DNA from: Pilatotrama ljubarskyi
Lineage: Eukaryota; Basidiomycota; Agaricomycetes; Polyporales; Polyporaceae
DNA length: 10,113 nucleotides
Assembly (NCBI GenBank): GCA_022385805.1
Contig: MU277696.1
Location: forward strand, 218,496-228,608
Direction of reading: 5' to 3'
The notes below the pieces were generated by a model. The model was given only the letters and a program-made list of their open reading frames with translations, did no database searches and was not told where the DNA came from. Position 1 is the stretch's first letter. Each line of letters opens with the position of its first letter. The position numbers and the translations under genes are program-made. Positions 7,065 through 10,113 of the stretch are shown piece after piece.

Positions 7065-7526
7065 GGCAAGCGCCGCAAAATGTGTGGGTGACAAGACGCT
7101 GCTGGTGATGATACTCAGGCCGCTTCTATCATCATTCTATCGGGCACAGGTAGCGAGGACAGTATTGACTGGATCATGCAGTCCTTGTTGTCCGAGAAGA
7201 TAGCTCCCATGCACCCACAACGGACTATGTACAATTCTGTGATACTTTGTCCCAAGAAGCAATGGCGATGACACCGGATGACATTGCTCGTGCTCTCGGG
7301 CGGCGTGTTCAAGATGTAATGGAGAGCCTCATGGCCCTCAGATGCCCGTGCAGACAATTGGGCTGTCATGAGAATGAGTGATGAGAGTCAAAGCCGGGTT
7401 GAAGAACAATGGACCACATGGGCTGTTACGTCCACCATCCAGCGACGGTCATTGTTCGAGAGCAGAAATCTGTCCATTGGCAGCTATGAAGTATGAGCGC
7501 CTGTGAGTGCCGGTGTACCTGGTTCC
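7065..7526. other. Gene-poor stretch with a short coding-like frame
   Basis: The plus frame 7169-7381 is open for 70 codons between TGA 7166 and TGA 7379, and contains a protein-like stretch (MTPDDIARALGRRVQDVMES). It has no start at its beginning, no matching upstream exon and no family I recognise. It may be an exon relic. ATTGG (7476-7480), an inverted CCAAT box, lies 47 bp upstream of the TATA box at 7527. Confidence 0.25.
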
Positions 7527-7534
7527 TATATAAG
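7527..7534 (+). promoter_or_regulatory. TATA box candidate with no clear gene behind it
   Basis: TATATAAG is followed by GGGG, with an inverted CCAAT box (7476-7480) upstream and a pyrimidine-rich TCGTCTCC stretch before an ATG at 7582. It has the layout of a plus-strand core promoter. The frame from 7582 is only MSILRR and then stops. The next ATG in a good context (AAAATGGCC, about 7720) opens a 50-codon frame to 7873 with no recognisable content. Confidence 0.45.
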
Positions 7535-8347
7535 GGGATTTTTGTGGCGGAGTGTGGATGTGAACTCCGCCGTCGTCTCCATGTCTATCCTTCGCCGCTG
7601 AGCTTGAGTACACCGCCGATCCTGCGCCAGGTGGATTCCATCTGACTGACGCGCGTGGGCCAGGCCGGTCGGCCAGCTGTGCTCAGGTGGAGATCAATTG
7701 GTAGCCAGGAGCAGACGAAAATGGCCGACGGCAGGGCCCACTACCACAGTGTGCACAGTCCGATTCCAGGTGTCAGCCAGCTGGATGTGAGCCCCAACAA
7801 TGTCTGCACTGTATTGTACGCTCCCTGTGATACGCATGTGCTGGTTTCGCGTTTGCGACTGCAAGCATCCTGATATCCCATCGGATTCAGAAGAAGCTGT
7901 CACGGACGATTGTCATGTAATACGTAAATACAAATGGCGCCCGCAATTGTGCGCGCGAGCGAAGTGAGGTCAACCTCCGCGTTCTCTACCATGATCAACC
8001 ACGGCCTTCGCTGCTCCTCGCCCCAGGTCTTCGCATCATGAACCCGTCAGCTACTCGACCTCACAAGGTTGCATCTATCAGGACATGTCAGCTCTGAGAT
8101 AATAGAACTGTCGGGATTACTGCAGGTATGTACCTTGGCCGGCGAGCTTCTAGTGGATTTGCTTTGCACCTGCTCTCGCGTTCCCACTATCCTAATGTCA
8201 AACGTCCGGCTTCGCAATTGCATGCTGAAACCCTGAGGAGTGAGTGGTAACGTAGATCTTGTGAGTCTGCGTGGGGGATATTGGCTTTCTGTACCACTGA
8301 CACAAGCGCAACATGACAAGCTCTGCAGAACAACGAGACCTGGCAGC
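7535..8347. other. No confident gene; possible noncoding or relic transcript
   Basis: I see no exon set with consistent splicing or a recognisable protein on either strand. Frames such as 7655-7873 (+) and 8047-8421 (-) lack family-like blocks. If the promoter at 7527 is active it may drive a noncoding RNA or the remains of a lost gene. Confidence 0.35.
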
Positions 8348-8467
8348 AGAGCAAACAGCTCAAGCTTCTCTGGAGGAGGGGTGGCATGGCCTGCAGAGGC
8401 TAATAGGATGGGTATGTACAATGTTGATTCTCCCCAACAACGACACTAATGTAGAGCAAACAGCTCA
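8348..8467. repeat. 15-bp direct repeat pair (8348-8362, 8453-8467)
   Basis: AGAGCAAACAGCTCA occurs exactly at 8348-8362 and 8453-8467, 105 bp apart. The second copy lies wholly in the loop of the inverted repeat at 8418-8482. Each copy is preceded by a base pattern that could serve as a splice acceptor (GCAG, GTAG). Confidence 0.85.
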
Positions 8468-8482
8468 GAGAATCAACATTGT
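8418..8482. repeat. 15-bp perfect inverted repeat, 35-nt loop
   Basis: ACAATGTTGATTCTC (8418-8432) is the exact reverse complement of GAGAATCAACATTGT (8468-8482). RNA from either strand would fold into a 15-bp hairpin. There is no T-run after it to suggest a Pol III terminator. Confidence 0.9.
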
Positions 8483-8749
8483 GAATTCGAACTCGCCTAC
8501 GTATCACAAGCTCAAACTCGGCTGTTATGGCGCGTCACAGCTCTGCGCATACGGTAGAAGCAGGGTCAAGTGACTTGCGGTATGGAGTGAGCAGAGGAAG
8601 GAAAGGAACGGGGCGGGCAAGGGACGAACGCGCGTTGCCTGCTGTGAGTCCAAGTTTCCACGGCTTTGCACTTCGCTCACGACGTCGACGCTGCCTGTCG
8701 CACTCACAGAGTCTACACCTTACTTACTCATGAGCGAGTTCGAATTCAC
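8481..8749. repeat. 16-bp perfect terminal inverted repeats bounding 269 bp
   Basis: GTGAATTCGAACTCGC (8481-8496) and GCGAGTTCGAATTCAC (8734-8749) are exact reverse complements and do not extend further. The 269-bp unit could be a miniature inverted-repeat element, but the flanks (ACATT and CTGCT) show no target duplication and there is no coding content. It overlaps the right arm of the hairpin at 8418-8482 by two bases. Confidence 0.7.
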
Positions 8750-9097
8750 CTGCTATGAACACCATCCCTCCTCACCTGTGCCTTACATTTCCTCGCCTGG
8801 GCTTCACAACTCTTCTCCGGCACTATAACCCTCGTCCCTCATGCAGCATGAGTGGACGTGTGTGGAGACCGCCTGTCTGACCAGCAAGGAATGATGTGGG
8901 AGGCAGCATGGCACAATTCTGGCTGAGCCAGCTGGCAGCAACCTGTGCACTAGGTAGAAGCCGGCTGTCTAGCCAGGCTGGCGTCTAGAAGGTGCGGCCA
9001 CCTGGGGGAGCACTGGCTCGAGATTGGCGGTGTAGGACAACGGTCTCCCCCACCCCCTTCCTTTCAATCCCTCCGCATAACTTGTCCTGGTCTCAAT
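8750..9097. other. Upstream region of the kinase-like gene
   Basis: No gene is visible in these 348 bp. Pyrimidine-rich tracts (9047-9092) just before the ATG at 9098 fit a fungal 5' leader. I see no TATA box at a usual distance. Confidence 0.4.
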
Positions 9098-9954
9098 ATG
9101 TCCTCTCACCAGCGTGCAGAGGAAGAGAACCAGGATGTTCATGCTGTCTTATCTACCGAAGAGCGTTACTGGAGAGACCACCAGGAGTTTCTGGAGTCCC
9201 GGGGATACATGCTGCGCCCACGCTACAAGCCGGACTGGACGCCTTCGTGGATAGGGAAATCTGAGAACGCTTGGTTCCACGCGGAGGATGCCCAGCCTCT
9301 TCCAGTAAGCTGCAAGCATCCTGCCTCTCTCGACTATTGCTGAGCCTATACTCCATACAGTGGAGGTCAAACGTCATGGACGCTACGCGAATCTCTGACA
9401 GGACCCTGGTCTACTTGAAGAGAGTCAAAAGCGACTTGGAGGAGCTCCAGATACTCGCACACCTCTCCTCTGATGAGCTGCACCATGACCCCCGGAATTA
9501 TTGCGTTCCGCTTTTAGATATCATACAGGACCCTTCGAACCCGGACGTGTCATATATGGTCATGCCCTTCTTGCGATATATTGACTCCCCACCGTTTGAG
9601 CTCGTAGAAGTCATCCTGGAGTGTCTGGACCAGGTTCTCAAGGTATGCAACGGTCGCGTCTGTTTCCGACACCGTATTGATATCAAAGTGCAGGGTCTCG
9701 TGTTCATCCACGACCACAACGTTGCCCATAGGTGAGCATTTCTGCTCATAGCCATCCAGTAGGAGTGCTGATGTCGAAGCAGAGACTGTGCCTTCAAAAA
9801 TATCATGATGGACGTGTCGAGATTATATCCGCGAGGCTTCCATCCCATAGCCGACATGAGATTGCCTGATGTGTCGGACTATGCCCCGGTGCTTTCGCGT
9901 TCAACAGTCCCAGTCAAATACTACCTCATTCACTTCAGCATCTCGACGCGCTGA
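9098..9954 (+). pseudogene. Fungal kinase-like protein, truncated, DFG lost
   Basis: Four exons (9098-9304, 9361-9642, 9694-9731, 9783-9954) encode 232 aa. The introns are 56, 51 and 51 nt (donors GTAAGC, GTATGC, GTGAGC). The second is a multiple of three with no stop, so an unspliced frame passes through it. The N-terminus YWRDHQEFLESRGYMLRPRY and the W-x-P-S-W motif mark the Agaricomycete 'kinase-like' family. DATRISDRTLVYLKRV supplies the nucleotide-binding lysine region. YMVMPFLRYID is the hinge. HNVAHRDCAFKNIMMD is the catalytic loop with HRD and the metal-binding Asn. After it, the family's DFG is changed to HFS (IHFSISTR) by what look like single-base changes, and TGA follows at once. 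The C-lobe helices are absent. Without the DFG Asp and C-lobe it cannot be an active kinase of the normal type. It is most likely a decaying paralogue cut at about 9950. Confidence 0.75.
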
Positions 9955-10113
9955 TGGGGAGTCCGCAGCGCTGAGCGGGTACGACGCGTACTCTCGTCGA
10001 GCCGCGTCGGCCTGCACGGTTGCTTGGACTCCGGCTGGCGTCCCTTCTCTGTTGAGCAGGGCTTGGCACGCAGCGGAAAGCCCGCTAGGCTCAGCTTACC
10101 TGTGGAGCACTTG
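9955..10113. other. Sequence after the truncated kinase; no kinase homology seen
   Basis: None of the three plus frames resembles the kinase C-lobe. GCGCTGA occurs at the breakpoint and again about 24 bp on, and the next 60 bp are rich in CGACGCG/CGTCGAG. This could be the edge of an inserted element continuing beyond the window. Confidence 0.35.

Noticed and set aside
8313..8484. Small two-exon gene using a 43-nt intron at 8412-8454
   Set aside because: The splice motifs are plausible (GTATGT, CACTAAT, TAG), but the product is 42 aa with no homology I recognise, and the region is repeat-rich.

Overview
The window looks like nuclear DNA from a filamentous basidiomycete, probably an Agaricomycete of the polypore type. 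Three things point there. The genes are split by many short introns (51-64 nt) with GTRNGY donors, CTRAY-like branch sites and YAG acceptors. The base composition is GC-rich. The recognisable proteins (a TET/JBP-like dioxygenase, a DUF6532-like protein and a fungal 'kinase-like' protein) belong to families that I recall as expanded in Agaricomycetes. All family calls are from memory of motifs, not from a search.

Layout. 1-588: non-genic or upstream sequence with a perfect 21-bp tandem repeat (328-411) that would encode a heptad coiled coil. 589-1242 (+): two exons of a 5'-incomplete TET/JBP-like 2-oxoglutarate/Fe(II) dioxygenase, with H-x-D, distal His and Arg all present. 1243-1950: gene-free, with a TATA box at 1762. 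1951-4154 (+): a five-exon gene for a 657-aa protein with an acidic N-terminus, a coiled coil, a DUF6532-like core and an RGG tail. Its frame reopens after two TGA codons and runs to 4310. 4519-4594: a degenerate tRNA-like sequence with A and B boxes (SINE-like head), followed by an array of 5'-splice-site-like GTAAG motifs (4599-4819). 4992-6432 (-): a four-exon gene of unknown function whose third exon is split by a 420-bp non-autonomous hAT-type element (5435-5854) with perfect 8-bp target duplications. A second hAT-like element (6570-7056) abuts the TATA sequence of the same gene. 7065-9097: mostly gene-free, with a good core promoter at 7527 that has no clear gene behind it and several inverted repeats. 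9098-9954 (+): four exons of a fungal kinase-like protein that lost the DFG aspartate and stops right after subdomain VII.

Overall this is a transposon-rich accessory region. At least two hAT-type miniature elements, a SINE-like relic, a broken kinase relative and a broken unknown gene surround a dioxygenase/DUF6532-like pair. Fungal TET/JBP genes are known to travel with, or sit next to, KDZ transposons, so this pair may be a remnant of such a unit, but no KDZ transposase is visible in the window.
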